A model generated the notes under the pieces. That model did no database searches and had not been told where the DNA came from. It worked only from the letters and a program-made list of their open reading frames with translations. This document shows positions 47,314 to 56,667 of a stretch of 64,000 bases of DNA, in pieces. The translations under genes and the position numbers were made by a program. This DNA comes from Chryseobacterium nepalense (GTDB lineage Bacteria > Bacteroidota > Bacteroidia > Flavobacteriales > Weeksellaceae), in contig NZ_CP096203.1 of NCBI RefSeq assembly GCF_023195755.1, positions 3,720,001 to 3,784,000 on the forward strand, in the 5' to 3' direction. Within the stretch, counting starts at the first letter, position 1, and each line of letters begins with the position of its first letter.

Positions 47314-48141
47314 CTAAGCTAATTTCTTGCCACATTGTTTGCAGTACCTTGCATCATCATCAATATCCTCATTTCCGCACCGGTCGCATACTTTTTCAAG
47401 ATTTTGCCTCTTGTTCCGCATTTCCGCCGTTACAATTCCTGTAGGAACAGCAATGATGGAATAACCGGCAAGCATAAGAATAACTGCAAAAAACTTTCCC
47501 ATAGGAGTAATCGGAGAAACATCACCATAGCCAACGGTAGTTACCGTAACCACCGCCCAGTAAATCGATTGCGGAATTGTTTCGAACCCCGGCCTTCCGC
47601 CTTCCACCATAAACATCATAGAACCGACAATTACTGAAAAGATAATCAGGAATAGCAGGAAAATATAGATTTTTCTTGAGCTGTTCTTTAATGCTCTTAC
47701 AATAACAAATCCGTCATTCATAAAATCCAGGAGGTTGAATACTCTGAAAACCCTCAGCATTCTGAGCATTCTGAAAATGAGGAAGTATTTTGTAACCGGA
47801 AAGAAAAAGCTCAGATAAAAAGGAATCAATGCTAAAAAATCAATAATTCCGAAAAAGCTGAAAATATAACGACGTTTGTTTTTTAGAACCGTAATTCTTG
47901 AAGCGTATTCTATTGAAAATAAGATGGAAATAATCCATTCCAGAACAAGAAAGGTATAATGGTAACGTTTATCAAGTTTAGGGATGCTTTCCATCATAAT
48001 GATAGCGGTACTGATCAGAATGAGCAACAACAGGATAATATCAAACAGCTTTCCGAGCTTTGTATCAGAACGGTAAATAATTCTGTAAAGATATCGTTTC
48101 CACCACGCATCTTCCGGAACAAGATTATGTTCTCTTTCCAT
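47314..48141 (-). CDS. Voltage-gated-type potassium channel with C-terminal zinc ribbon
   Basis: A 275-aa inner-membrane ion channel. Six-helix architecture is visible: S1 (LFDIILLLLILISTAIIMM), a positively charged S4 (FRMLRMLRVFRVFNLL), then S5, the pore helix and the potassium filter TVTTVGYGDVSP, and S6 (FFAVILMLAGYSIIAVPTGI). The last about 30 residues form a zinc-ribbon-like tail with two CxxC pairs (CDRCG and CKQCG), which may bind metal and regulate gating. The pore sequence indicates K+ selectivity. A 53-aa membrane protein is encoded just downstream on the same strand. Confidence 0.92.
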   Translation of the reverse strand: MEREHNLVPEDAWWKRYLYRIIYRSDTKLGKLFDIILLLLILISTAIIMMESIPKLDKRYHYTFLVLEWIISILFSIEYASRITVLKNKRRYIFSFFGIIDFLALIPFYLSFFFPVTKYFLIFRMLRMLRVFRVFNLLDFMNDGFVIVRALKNSSRKIYIFLLFLIIFSVIVGSMMFMVEGGRPGFETIPQSIYWAVVTVTTVGYGDVSPITPMGKFFAVILMLAGYSIIAVPTGIVTAEMRNKRQNLEKVCDRCGNEDIDDDARYCKQCGKKLA

Positions 48142-48203
48142 TTTTAACCTTTTTTTAAATATAACAAATTATCCTTACTTTCGTAACAAACATACAGAAT
48201 AAA

Positions 48204-49301
48204 ATGAAAATTAGAGAGGTCGTTTCAAAGATAGAAAAGCGTATTCCCCTCCAGCAGGCGGAAGATTTTGATAATGTCGGGTTACTCTGTGGTTCATGGG
48301 ATCGTGATGTTAGCGGGGTATTGATCTGTCACGATGCCCTTGAAAATGTTGTAGATGAAGCAATCCTTAAAAACTGCAATCTTATTGTATGCTTTCATCC
48401 GATTATTTTTTCAGGCTTAAAATCATTAACGGGAAAAAATTACGTTGAAAAAGCGGTGATCAAGGCAATTGAAAATAAAATAGCAATTTACGCCATTCAC
48501 ACCGCCTTCGATAATGATTTTTTTGGGGTCAATGCAGGAATCTGTCAGCAGCTCGGACTTAAAAACCTTAAAATTCTTCAGCCTAAAAAAAATGATCTGA
48601 AGCAACTCACCGTTTTTGTTCCGAAAGAATACTCTGAAAAGGTAAGAGAAGCGCTTTTCGAAGCGGGAGCGGGCAGTATCGGTTTTTATGATGAGTGCAG
48701 TTTCAGCATAAACGGAAACGGAACTTTTCGCCCTAAAGAAGGCTCAGATCCATTTTCAGGAAAGTTGGGAATTCGGGAGAATGCAGATGAAGACATGATT
48801 TCCGTTATTTTTGAAGGGTACAAACAGGGGCAGGTAGTCGCAGCAATGAAATCGGCACATCCTTATGAAGAAGTAGCACATCAGATTTACAGCCTTGATA
48901 ATACAAATCATTACACTGGTCTTGGTATGTACGGAGATTTTGAAGAGCCGATGGAAGAGCAGGATTTTCTGAAATTTGTTAAAGAAAAATTTAATCTTGA
49001 AGTGATCAGACATTCTGATTTTACCAGGAAAAAGATTAAAAGAGTAGGTGTTCTGGGAGGCTCCGGAGCAAGCGGTATCAAGTCTGCAATCTCCAAAAAA
49101 TGTGATGCTTATCTCACGGGAGATGTAAAATACCATGATTTTTTCCTTGCCGAATCTAAAATGATGATTTGTGATATTGGTCATTTCGAATCAGAACAAT
49201 TTGTTACTCAACAATTATTTGAAATTTTGTCACAAAAATTTAGTACATTTGCAATCTCAAAATCTATTGAGAAAACGAACCCGGTAAATTATTTCATTTA
49301 A
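48204..49301 (+). CDS. Nif3-like dinuclear metal centre protein (with NIF3/YqfO insertion domain)
   Basis: A 365-aa cytoplasmic protein of the Nif3/DUF34 family, often hexameric with a dimetal site. The N-terminal half has EDFDNVGLLCGS, the metal motif in VCFHPIIFSGLKSL and YAIHTAFDN; residues about 130-225 are the YqfO-type insertion (KQLTVFVPKEYSEKVREALF, HPYEEVAHQIYSL); the last third carries GGSGASGIKSAISKKCDAYL and DIGHFESEQF with the C-terminal metal ligands. The family is universal, but its reaction is still debated. The DUF164-type coiled-coil gene follows three bases later, a conserved pairing in Bacteroidetes. Confidence 0.9.
   Translation: MKIREVVSKIEKRIPLQQAEDFDNVGLLCGSWDRDVSGVLICHDALENVVDEAILKNCNLIVCFHPIIFSGLKSLTGKNYVEKAVIKAIENKIAIYAIHTAFDNDFFGVNAGICQQLGLKNLKILQPKKNDLKQLTVFVPKEYSEKVREALFEAGAGSIGFYDECSFSINGNGTFRPKEGSDPFSGKLGIRENADEDMISVIFEGYKQGQVVAAMKSAHPYEEVAHQIYSLDNTNHYTGLGMYGDFEEPMEEQDFLKFVKEKFNLEVIRHSDFTRKKIKRVGVLGGSGASGIKSAISKKCDAYLTGDVKYHDFFLAESKMMICDIGHFESEQFVTQQLFEILSQKFSTFAISKSIEKTNPVNYFI
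49244..49251 (+). promoter_or_regulatory. Internal -7 box for the coiled-coil gene
   Basis: TACATTTG (TAnnTTTG) inside the end of the Nif3-like gene, 53 bases before the next start; it could give the downstream gene its own transcript. Confidence 0.4.
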
Positions 49302-49304
49302 AAT

Positions 49305-50081
49305 ATGGCAAAAACCAACGATATTTCAGTTGAAGAGAAGTTAAGAGCTTTATACGATTTGCAGATCATTGATTCCAGATTGGACGAAATCCGAAATACA
49401 AGAGGAGAATTGCCAATCGAAGTAGAGGATCTTGAGATTGAAATCGAAGGTCTTGAAAAAAGAGCTGAAAAATTTCATGCGGATATCAAAGATCAGGAAG
49501 ATCAGATCAAAACCAAGCATGAAGTAATTAACCATGCAAAAACTTTAATTGAAAAATACAAATCTCAGCAGGATAATGTAAGGAACAATAAAGAGTTTGA
49601 AGCATTAAGTAAAGAGGTTGAATATCAGGAACTTGAAATTCAGCTTGCTGAAAAAAGAATCAAAGAATTCGGTGCTAAAATCAGCCACAAAAACGAAACG
49701 CTGGATGAGCTTAACGCAAAAATCGATGATCTTAAAAACCACCTGAAGTTCAAAAAAGAAGAATTGGAAGGTTTGATCTCTGAAACCCAGAAAGAAGAAG
49801 AATATCTGATTGAGCAGTCTAAAGAATTTGCTGCAAAAATCGATGAAAGATTGCTGGCTTCTTACAACAGAATCAGAACCAATTCTCCGAACGGACTTGC
49901 AGTAGTAGGATTGGAAAGAGGGGCGCCAAAAGGTTCATTCTTTACTATTCCGCCTCAAAAGCAGATGGAAATCGCTCAGAGAAAGAAAATCATTATTGAT
50001 GAGCATTCAGGAAAAATCCTTGTGGATGACGAATTGGTAATGGAAGAAAACGAAAAAATGAAATCAGTGATTAAGTTTTAA
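49305..50081 (+). CDS. DUF164/CT398-like coiled-coil protein lacking zinc-ribbon cysteines
   Basis: A 258-aa cytoplasmic protein. Residues 12-190 are one long coiled coil (EVEDLEIEIEGLEKRAEKF, KNKEFEALSKEVEYQELEI, KKEELEGLISETQKEEEYL). The family normally ends in a C4 zinc ribbon, but here the corresponding segments (GAPKGSFFTIPPQKQMEIAQ and IIDEHSGKILVDDEL) contain no cysteine, so the ribbon cannot bind zinc although its fold outline is kept. The function of the family is not settled; roles in flagellar/secretion assembly are proposed for some members. It follows the Nif3-like gene by three bases and has an intrinsic terminator downstream. Confidence 0.88.
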   Translation: MAKTNDISVEEKLRALYDLQIIDSRLDEIRNTRGELPIEVEDLEIEIEGLEKRAEKFHADIKDQEDQIKTKHEVINHAKTLIEKYKSQQDNVRNNKEFEALSKEVEYQELEIQLAEKRIKEFGAKISHKNETLDELNAKIDDLKNHLKFKKEELEGLISETQKEEEYLIEQSKEFAAKIDERLLASYNRIRTNSPNGLAVVGLERGAPKGSFFTIPPQKQMEIAQRKKIIIDEHSGKILVDDELVMEENEKMKSVIKF

Positions 50082-50109
50082 TTAGTCACCATTTTAAAAA
50101 ATATAAAAG

Positions 50110-50137
50110 CTGTCTCATATGAGGCAGTTTTTTTTTG
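50110..50137 (+). terminator. Terminator after the coiled-coil gene
   Basis: CTGTCTC pairs with GAGGCAG around ATAT and is followed by nine T residues. Confidence 0.85.
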
Positions 50138-50283
50138 TGAAGAGCTTGCAGGAAAGCATCTTTTGCTCATTATTTAAATAAAATTTATTATACTAAAAAT
50201 TTAGACTGGAAATTTTAATAGTATTGAGATTCAATACTATATTTCATTCGCTTTGAATGATCGCACAGTTTTAATCTTAAAAT

Positions 50284-50310
50284 TAAAAAAACCGCCTCAA
50301 AGAAGCGGTT
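50284..50310 (-). terminator. Terminator of the acyl-CoA ligase gene
   Basis: On the minus strand AACCGC pairs with GCGGTT, extended over one mismatch, and ends in a T tract; it is six bases past the stop. Confidence 0.75.
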
Positions 50311-50315
50311 GCAAT

Positions 50316-52094
50316 TTATTCATGATGTTCATACATTTTATTGTACAGATCAATAAACTTTTCTTTAATCGCCTTTCTTTTCAGCTTTAAAGTAGGTGTT
50401 AAAAGGCCGGTATCAATACTCCAGACTTCCGGTGTCAATTCAATTTTCTTGATTTTTTCCCAGTTTCCGAGGTGTTCGTTCGTACTTTCGATTTCTTTTT
50501 CTATTCTTTCTTTGAGTTCCTTGCTGTTGGCAATTTCTTTTGGTGTAGAACCGATACTCAGGTTGTTTCTCTGAGCCCAGCTTTTGGCAAATTCAAAATC
50601 CGGTTGTATAACTGCAGTCGGCATCTTTTCACCATCGCCAACAACCATAATCTGCTCGATAAACTTAGAGGCTTTGGCAAGATTTTCAATGGTTTGGGGA
50701 GCAATATATTTTCCGCCGGAAGTTTTAAACATTTCTTTTTTACGGTCTGTAATCTGAAGAAAGCCATCGCTGTCAACGTGCCCGATATCTCCTGTTTTAA
50801 AAAATCCGTCTTCGGTAAAAACTTCTTTTGTCATTTCTTCATTTTTAAAATAACCTTTAAAAATAGATGGCCCTTTTACGGTAATTTCTCCATCTTCCTG
50901 AATTTTTACCTGGACATTATCCAAAGGAAGTCCCACAGTTCCTATTTTCATTTTCCCAAAAGCATTCACGGAAATAACCGGTGAGGTTTCCGTAAGACCA
51001 TATCCTTCAAGAATAGGAATTCCGGCATTCTGAAACATCAGGTTCAGTCTTGTGGAAAGGGCTGCAGAGCCAGAAACCAGGGTGATAATTTCGCCGCCCA
51101 ATCCTTCACGCCATTTTTTGAAAACCAGTTTATCTGCAATTATTTCCTGTAATCCGGAAGGTTTGGAGACTGTTTTCTTTTTAGAAATCAGATTCAGTGC
51201 CCAGAAAAATATCTTCTGCTTAAGACCTCCTGCTGAAGATCCGGTAGCATAAATTTTATCATAAACCTTTTCCACAAGCCTTGGAACAACGCTCATGTAA
51301 TGAGGTTTCACTTCTTTTACATTTTCTCCCATCTTCTCAATGCTTTCCGCAAAATAAATGGAAAAACCATTATACTGGAACAGGTAAAAAAGCATCCTCT
51401 CGAAAATATGGCAGATGGGCAGAAAGCTTAATACTCTCGTATCTTTATAATCCAGGTTTTTCTTTTTAGGGATTCTCGGAATTGATCCTAATACGTTGGA
51501 CACAATGTTATGGTGAGTCAGCATAACTCCTTTGGGTTTTCCCGTAGTTCCGGAAGTATAAATAATGGTGGCCAGATCTTCCGGATTGATCGTATTAGAA
51601 AGATCTTCTACTTCAATCTGTGTAGAATCGTCTTCTCCAAGATCCAGCACTTCTTTCCAGTTGGCAGCTCCGCTGATATTCTCGAAGGTGAAAATTCCCT
51701 GCAGTGAAGGGATATTGTGCTTTACCTTCATTACTTTATTTAAAAGATCTTTATCAGATAAAAAGCAATATTTGATCTCGGCATTGTTGAAGATAAACTC
51801 GTAATCTTCCGGCGAAATACTCGGATATACCGGTACGGAAACCACCCCGATCTGAGAGAGCCCAAGATCCATTATGGCCCACTCTGTGCGGGAATTGGTG
51901 GTAATCAGCGCGATTTTGTCCCCAGGTTTTATCCCGAGTTTTAAAAGTCCGCGTGAGATTTTATTGCCTTCATTGATAAATTCCTGAGTAGACGTTTTCT
52001 TCCATTCCCCCTGATATTTTGTTACAAACATATCCGTTTTCGGGTAGGTCTCTAAAGCATAATGAGGAATATCGAATAATCTTTTTATAGTCAT
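50316..52094 (-). CDS. Long-chain fatty acid-CoA ligase (AMP-forming)
   Basis: A 592-aa peripheral-membrane enzyme activating fatty acids with ATP and CoA. The AMP-binding signature YTSGTTGKPKGVMLTHHN is clear, followed by LPICHIFERMLFYLFQYNGF, the SGSAALSTRLNLMFQNAG segment, EGYGLTETSPVISVNAFGKM, the ADP/AMP motif TGDIGHVDSDGFLQITDRKK, and TSGGKYIAPQTIEN before the small C-terminal domain. The length and layout match the long-chain branch of bacterial FadD/Faa-type ligases. The acyl-CoA dehydrogenase gene at 52372 is divergent from it, so both could be controlled from the 277-base gap between them. Confidence 0.93.
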   Translation of the reverse strand: MTIKRLFDIPHYALETYPKTDMFVTKYQGEWKKTSTQEFINEGNKISRGLLKLGIKPGDKIALITTNSRTEWAIMDLGLSQIGVVSVPVYPSISPEDYEFIFNNAEIKYCFLSDKDLLNKVMKVKHNIPSLQGIFTFENISGAANWKEVLDLGEDDSTQIEVEDLSNTINPEDLATIIYTSGTTGKPKGVMLTHHNIVSNVLGSIPRIPKKKNLDYKDTRVLSFLPICHIFERMLFYLFQYNGFSIYFAESIEKMGENVKEVKPHYMSVVPRLVEKVYDKIYATGSSAGGLKQKIFFWALNLISKKKTVSKPSGLQEIIADKLVFKKWREGLGGEIITLVSGSAALSTRLNLMFQNAGIPILEGYGLTETSPVISVNAFGKMKIGTVGLPLDNVQVKIQEDGEITVKGPSIFKGYFKNEEMTKEVFTEDGFFKTGDIGHVDSDGFLQITDRKKEMFKTSGGKYIAPQTIENLAKASKFIEQIMVVGDGEKMPTAVIQPDFEFAKSWAQRNNLSIGSTPKEIANSKELKERIEKEIESTNEHLGNWEKIKKIELTPEVWSIDTGLLTPTLKLKRKAIKEKFIDLYNKMYEHHE

Positions 52095-52371
52095 GATGGT
52101 AAAAGTAATTAGTTAAAGGATTTTAAATATAAGCATTTTTTTTAATTAGCAATACCACATTCGGAAATTTACAATTACTGAAGAATATGGCGTATTATGT
52201 ATTAATTGTTATACTTTTTAATTAAATAAATTAATAATGTTTTAATCAATTTATTTGTTTTTTAATATTTGTTTAATTCCTGATTTTCAGAATGTAAGAC
52301 TTAAGTTTTAATTCTATTTTCAGATTTGATCAAAAAGTGTAAATTAGCGTCCATCTAATTATTCAATTTTT

Positions 52372-53511
52372 ATGGACTTTAATTTATCGGAAGAACAGCT
52401 GATGATTCAGCAGGCAGCAAGGGATTTTGCACAAAACGAACTATTACCTGAGGTAATCGAAAGAGACCGCGATCAGAAGTTTCCTGCAGAACAGGTGAAA
52501 AAAATGGGTGAAATGGGACTTTTGGGAATGATGGTAGATCCTAAATACGGCGGTGCAGGGATGGACAGTGTTTCTTACGTTTTGGCCATGGAAGAGATTG
52601 CAAAAATAGATGCTTCTGCAGCTGTGGTAATGTCTGTAAACAATTCTTTGGTATGTGCCGGACTTGAAAAATTTGCTTCTGAAGAACAGAAAGTAAAATA
52701 TTTAACACCTCTTGCAAGCGGACAGGTAATCGGAGCATTTGCATTGTCTGAGCCGGAAGCAGGTTCTGATGCAACTTCACAAAAAACCACTGCAGAAGAT
52801 AAAGGAGATTATTATTTGCTGAACGGAATTAAAAACTGGATCACCAACGGTGGTACAGCAAGCTATTATATTGTAATTGCACAAACGGATCCTGAGAAAA
52901 AACATAAAGGAATCAATGCTTTCATCGTTGAAAGAGGATGGGAAGGATTTGAAATCGGGCCTAAAGAAGACAAACTGGGAATTAGAGGAAGCGATACGCA
53001 TTCTTTGATCTTCAACAATGTAAAGGTGCCGAAAGAAAACAGAATCGGAGAAGACGGTTTCGGATTCAATTTTGCGATGGCTGTTCTGAACGGAGGCAGA
53101 ATCGGGATTGCTTCTCAGGCATTAGGTATTGCTTCAGGAGCTTACGAACTGGCATTAAAATATGCTAAAACAAGAAAAGCTTTTAAAACTGAAATTATCA
53201 ACCATCAGGCGATTGCATTTAAACTGGCAGATATGGCGACCCAAATCACGGCGGCAAGAATGCTTTGTTTCAAAGCTGCAGTAGAAAAAGATGCTGGAAA
53301 GGATATTTCAGAAAGCGGTGCGATGGCGAAATTATATGCCTCTCAGGTAGCAATGGATACGACAATTGAAGCAGTACAAATTCACGGTGGATACGGATAT
53401 GTAAAAGAATACCACGTGGAAAGAATGATGAGAGATGCAAAGATCACACAGATCTATGAAGGAACTTCTGAAATCCAGAAAATCGTTATCTCAAGAAGCA
53501 TTGCAAAGTAA
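52372..53511 (+). CDS. Acyl-CoA dehydrogenase
   Basis: A 379-aa FAD-dependent enzyme of beta-oxidation or branched-chain degradation. The helical N-domain (SEEQLMIQQAARDFAQNELL), the middle beta-domain with GAFALSEPEAGSDATSQKT and NGIKNWITNGGTASYYIVI, and the C-terminal helical domain with ITAARMLCFKAAVEKDAGKD and VQIHGGYGYVKEYHVERMMR are in the usual order. The catalytic base is expected in the IYEGTSEIQKIVISR segment (Glu of YEGTSE), as in short-chain and butyryl-CoA dehydrogenases. The divergent acyl-CoA ligase gene supports a fatty-acid role. Confidence 0.94.
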   Translation: MDFNLSEEQLMIQQAARDFAQNELLPEVIERDRDQKFPAEQVKKMGEMGLLGMMVDPKYGGAGMDSVSYVLAMEEIAKIDASAAVVMSVNNSLVCAGLEKFASEEQKVKYLTPLASGQVIGAFALSEPEAGSDATSQKTTAEDKGDYYLLNGIKNWITNGGTASYYIVIAQTDPEKKHKGINAFIVERGWEGFEIGPKEDKLGIRGSDTHSLIFNNVKVPKENRIGEDGFGFNFAMAVLNGGRIGIASQALGIASGAYELALKYAKTRKAFKTEIINHQAIAFKLADMATQITAARMLCFKAAVEKDAGKDISESGAMAKLYASQVAMDTTIEAVQIHGGYGYVKEYHVERMMRDAKITQIYEGTSEIQKIVISRSIAK

Positions 53512-53536
53512 TTGCTTACTATAAAAATGAAATAGT

Positions 53537-53566
53537 AAAAGGCTCTCAGAAATGGGAGCCTTTTTA
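53537..53566 (+). terminator. Terminator of the acyl-CoA dehydrogenase gene
   Basis: GGCTCTC pairs with GGGAGCC, extended by A-T pairs, then five T residues. Confidence 0.85.
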
Positions 53567-53748
53567 CTTTCACACGAACCACAAAATATTAATAATATAT
53601 TGTTCTAACTATTGTTTTGATTGATTTTTTTAGCTTAAGTTAAATGATAAATGTAAATTATAATCAATGAAGTAAAATTAGGAATATCATTTTCGGAATA
53701 ACGTGATTATGATTAAAATATTATTAAAATCTATCGGAATATTCTTTC

Positions 53749-54668
53749 TTAAGGATTTTTATCCGTAGCCTTTCTTTTTTTATAAAAATAATATCCGATT
53801 CCTGCAATCACAAATAACGGCCAAAGCGGAAGAATAAACAGAAAAATAGAAGTGATGACATTCCAGCCCGAAGATATAGCAGCAAAGGACTGTGCTCCCA
53901 ATGTTTCAGGGTTTTTATCATCCGCGATATTTCCCTGCTGTCCGTAAAGGGTAATGTCGATTTCACACATCGTGTTTTCAACAATATCATGACCGGAAGT
54001 TTCAATGTTCATATTTTCGACCGTTCCCAGATTGTAGTTGAGGTCAGACATAAGATAATCAAATTTCTGAACAGGAACTTTCACTTTCAGATAGGCGGTT
54101 TTTTTATCACTATTTTGAAGGGAAACACTTTCACTTCTTATAAAGCCGTTGTATTTGGCAACTTCATCCTTTACAATTTCTTTTGCAGTTTCAGCATCAT
54201 TTACGCTAAGTTCCACTATTCCTTTTTTGATGAATCTATTCTGCTGAATCAATTCAGGATTTTCTTTCTTCGGAGAATTTTTATAAACGATTTTTGTTTC
54301 CTTAATAATTTTCGGGGCAGGAACATTTACTACAATTTTATTTTCTTTCTTTGCCGAATCTTTCTTTTCCTTCTTAGATTCCAGTTTTACGGATGATATT
54401 TTTTCGGAAAGAGAATCTACTATTTTGGAAGTACTTTCTATTTTATCTTTTACCGCATTTTTAGTGTCTCAAATTCTTTGATTTTAACATTCGCAGAGTC
54501 TAAAGCAGCATTTGCCTGATCATTGATTGTAATGATTTTTTCCGAGGCATCAGCAATGGTACTGTCGGCCGAACTGATGGTATTTTCCAGCTGCGATGTT
54601 GCAGCTTCTCTCTTTTTACACATGATGAATGTTCCCGATACGGCAACAAGTAAAATGAATTTTTTCAT
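53749..54668 (-). pseudogene. DUF4349-domain membrane protein, frameshifted
   Basis: Two frames on the minus strand join into one DUF4349-type protein. The first part (54668 to about 54470) has a signal-like N-terminus (MKKFILLVAVSGTFIMCKK, possible lipoprotein cysteine) and a helical stretch (DQANAALDSANVKIKEFE). One base appears to be missing near 54466-54470; the other frame then continues with TKNAVKDKIESTSKIVDSLS, a Lys-rich linker, NRFIKKGIVELSVNDAETAK, the core KVKVPVQKFDYLMSDLNYNL, and a C-terminal membrane helix (FLFILPLWPLFVIAGIGYYF) with a basic end. The 920-base span is one short of a multiple of three. Either a recent pseudogene or a sequencing deletion. Confidence 0.75.
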
Positions 54669-54843
54669 ACGATTAATTTTTTCGATGAAGTAAAATTAGG
54701 AGTGGAATTGTTGTAAAGATTGTAAAAGGTTTGTTTTGAAGATGTAAATTGATAAAGGTTTGATTTTTATGGTTTTGTAAAATAAAATTAACGATTATAC
54801 AATCTGTTTTTCAAATGAATATTGAATATAGTTCAATAAAAAA

Positions 54844-54873
54844 CAAAAAAATCCGCAGAAAATTCCGCGGATT
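54844..54873 (-). terminator. prfC terminator
   Basis: On the minus strand AATCCGC pairs with GCGGATT around a 10-nt loop, followed by T residues, 25 bases beyond the stop. Confidence 0.75.
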
Positions 54874-54897
54874 AAATATCTGAATTAATATTTCTCA

Positions 54898-56493
54898 TTA
54901 AGCATTCTTAAATTCACTGATGAAATGCAGTTTCACATTCGGGAATTTTTCCTGCGTCATATGGATGGTAAAAGAAGAATCAGCAAGAAATACCAGTTGG
55001 TTGTATTTGTCTCTTGCTAAAAACCGCTGCTTTAATCTCGCAAATTCTTTAAATTCTTCAGACTTTTCATCGGCTTCAACCCAACACGCTTTGTGCATGG
55101 AAAGCGGCTCGTAGGTACATTTTGCACCATATTCATGTTCCAGACGGTACTGGATTACCTCGTACTGAAGAGCTCCCACTGTTCCGATGATTTTTCTGCC
55201 GTTCATTTCCAGCGTAAACAGCTGTGCAACTCCCTCGTCCATTAGCTGATCGATCCCTTTTGCCAATTGTTTTGCTTTCAGCGGATCATTATTATTGATA
55301 TATCTGAAATGTTCAGGCGAGAAATTCGGAATTCCTTTGAAGTTCAGTTTTTCACCTCCGGTCAACGTATCACCGATCCTGAAACTTCCTGTGTCATGAA
55401 GCCCTACGATATCTCCCGGGAAACTCTCTTCCACGACTTCCTTTTTATCTGCAAAGAATGCATTGGGTGAAGAGAACTTCATTTTTTTACCCTCTCTTAC
55501 CAATAGATAATTTTCGTTTCTTTTAAACGTTCCGGAAACAATTTTTACGAAAGCCAAGCGGTCCCTGTGTTTCGGATCCATATTCGCATGGATTTTGAAA
55601 ACAAAGCCAGTAAACTGATTTTCTTCAGGTTTTACCAGACGCGTATCACTTTCCTTTGGCTGGGGCATCGGTGCAATATCGATAAAGGCATCCAGCAATT
55701 CGCGCACTCCGAAATTATTCAAAGCCGATCCGAAGAAAACAGGCTGAAGATCACCTTTCATATAATCTTCACGGCTGAATTCAGGATATACCGACTGTAC
55801 GAGATCAAGCTCTTCACGAAGCGTAGCTGCCGATTTTTCACCGATTAATTCATCAATGGCAGAATCATTAATGTCATCAAACTTAATGGCTTCTCCAACC
55901 TTCTGCTTTTTCTCCTCCAAAAACAGTTGGATGTTGTTTTCCCAGATGTTGTAGATCCCTTGAAAATCACTTCCCATACCAATCGGTAATGAAAGCGGAA
56001 CAACCGTTAAACCTAATTTCTGTTCAACCTCATCCAGGAGATCAAAAGCATCCTTACCCTCACGGTCAAGTTTATTGATAAATACCAGCATCGGGATATT
56101 TCGCATTCTGCATACCTGTACAAGCTTTTCAGTTTGTTCCTCAACCCCTTTTGCCACGTCTATGACAACGATTACAGAATCTACGGCAGTCAGTGTTCTG
56201 TAGGTATCTTCCGCAAAATCCTTGTGTCCCGGAGTATCCAGGATATTGATTTTATGATCTCTGTATTCAAAAGCAAGTACGGAAGTTGCTACGGAAATCC
56301 CTCTCTGTCTTTCAATTTCCATAAAGTCGGAAGTGGCTCCTTTTTTTATTTTATTGGATTTTACCGCTCCCGCTTCCTGGATGGCCCCTCCGAAAAGAAG
56401 CAGCTTTTCCGTGAGCGTCGTCTTTCCGGCATCGGGGTGAGAAATAATCCCGAAAGTTTTTCTTTTCTCTATTTCTTTGATTAAGTCTGACAT
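54898..56493 (-). CDS. prfC: Peptide chain release factor 3
   Basis: A translational GTPase that recycles RF1/RF2 from the ribosome; cytoplasmic. GTPase motifs are complete: G1 SHPDAGKTTLTEKLL, switch region ERQRGISVATSVLAFEY, G3 LDTPGHKDFAEDTYRTL, G4 VFINKLDREG. Domain II follows (FRIGDTLTGGEKLNFKG) and the C-terminal domain has VGALQYEVIQYRLEHEYGAK, a hallmark of RF3. I start at MSDLIKEIEKRKTF (531 aa), the family length; an open frame extends 27 codons upstream but without homology. Terminator downstream. Confidence 0.95.
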   Translation of the reverse strand: MSDLIKEIEKRKTFGIISHPDAGKTTLTEKLLLFGGAIQEAGAVKSNKIKKGATSDFMEIERQRGISVATSVLAFEYRDHKINILDTPGHKDFAEDTYRTLTAVDSVIVVIDVAKGVEEQTEKLVQVCRMRNIPMLVFINKLDREGKDAFDLLDEVEQKLGLTVVPLSLPIGMGSDFQGIYNIWENNIQLFLEEKKQKVGEAIKFDDINDSAIDELIGEKSAATLREELDLVQSVYPEFSREDYMKGDLQPVFFGSALNNFGVRELLDAFIDIAPMPQPKESDTRLVKPEENQFTGFVFKIHANMDPKHRDRLAFVKIVSGTFKRNENYLLVREGKKMKFSSPNAFFADKKEVVEESFPGDIVGLHDTGSFRIGDTLTGGEKLNFKGIPNFSPEHFRYINNNDPLKAKQLAKGIDQLMDEGVAQLFTLEMNGRKIIGTVGALQYEVIQYRLEHEYGAKCTYEPLSMHKACWVEADEKSEEFKEFARLKQRFLARDKYNQLVFLADSSFTIHMTQEKFPNVKLHFISEFKNA

Positions 56494-56636
56494 ATCGTAT
56501 TTTGAAGTTGCAAAAATCGTAATTTTTAATGGAATCTGAAAATGATTTCCTTCAGGAAGAGATCTGTACCTCAAAAAAATGCAGATGTTTTTATTACTTC
56601 ATTATTCAAACAATAAAGAAACTTCTCAAAAACTTT

Positions 56637-56644
56637 TATCTTTG
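56637..56644 (+). promoter_or_regulatory. -7 box of the CPBP protease gene
   Basis: TATCTTTG (TAnnTTTG), 23 bases before the start codon at 56668. Confidence 0.5.
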
Positions 56645-56667
56645 CCCGATAAATCTGAGTATAAAGT

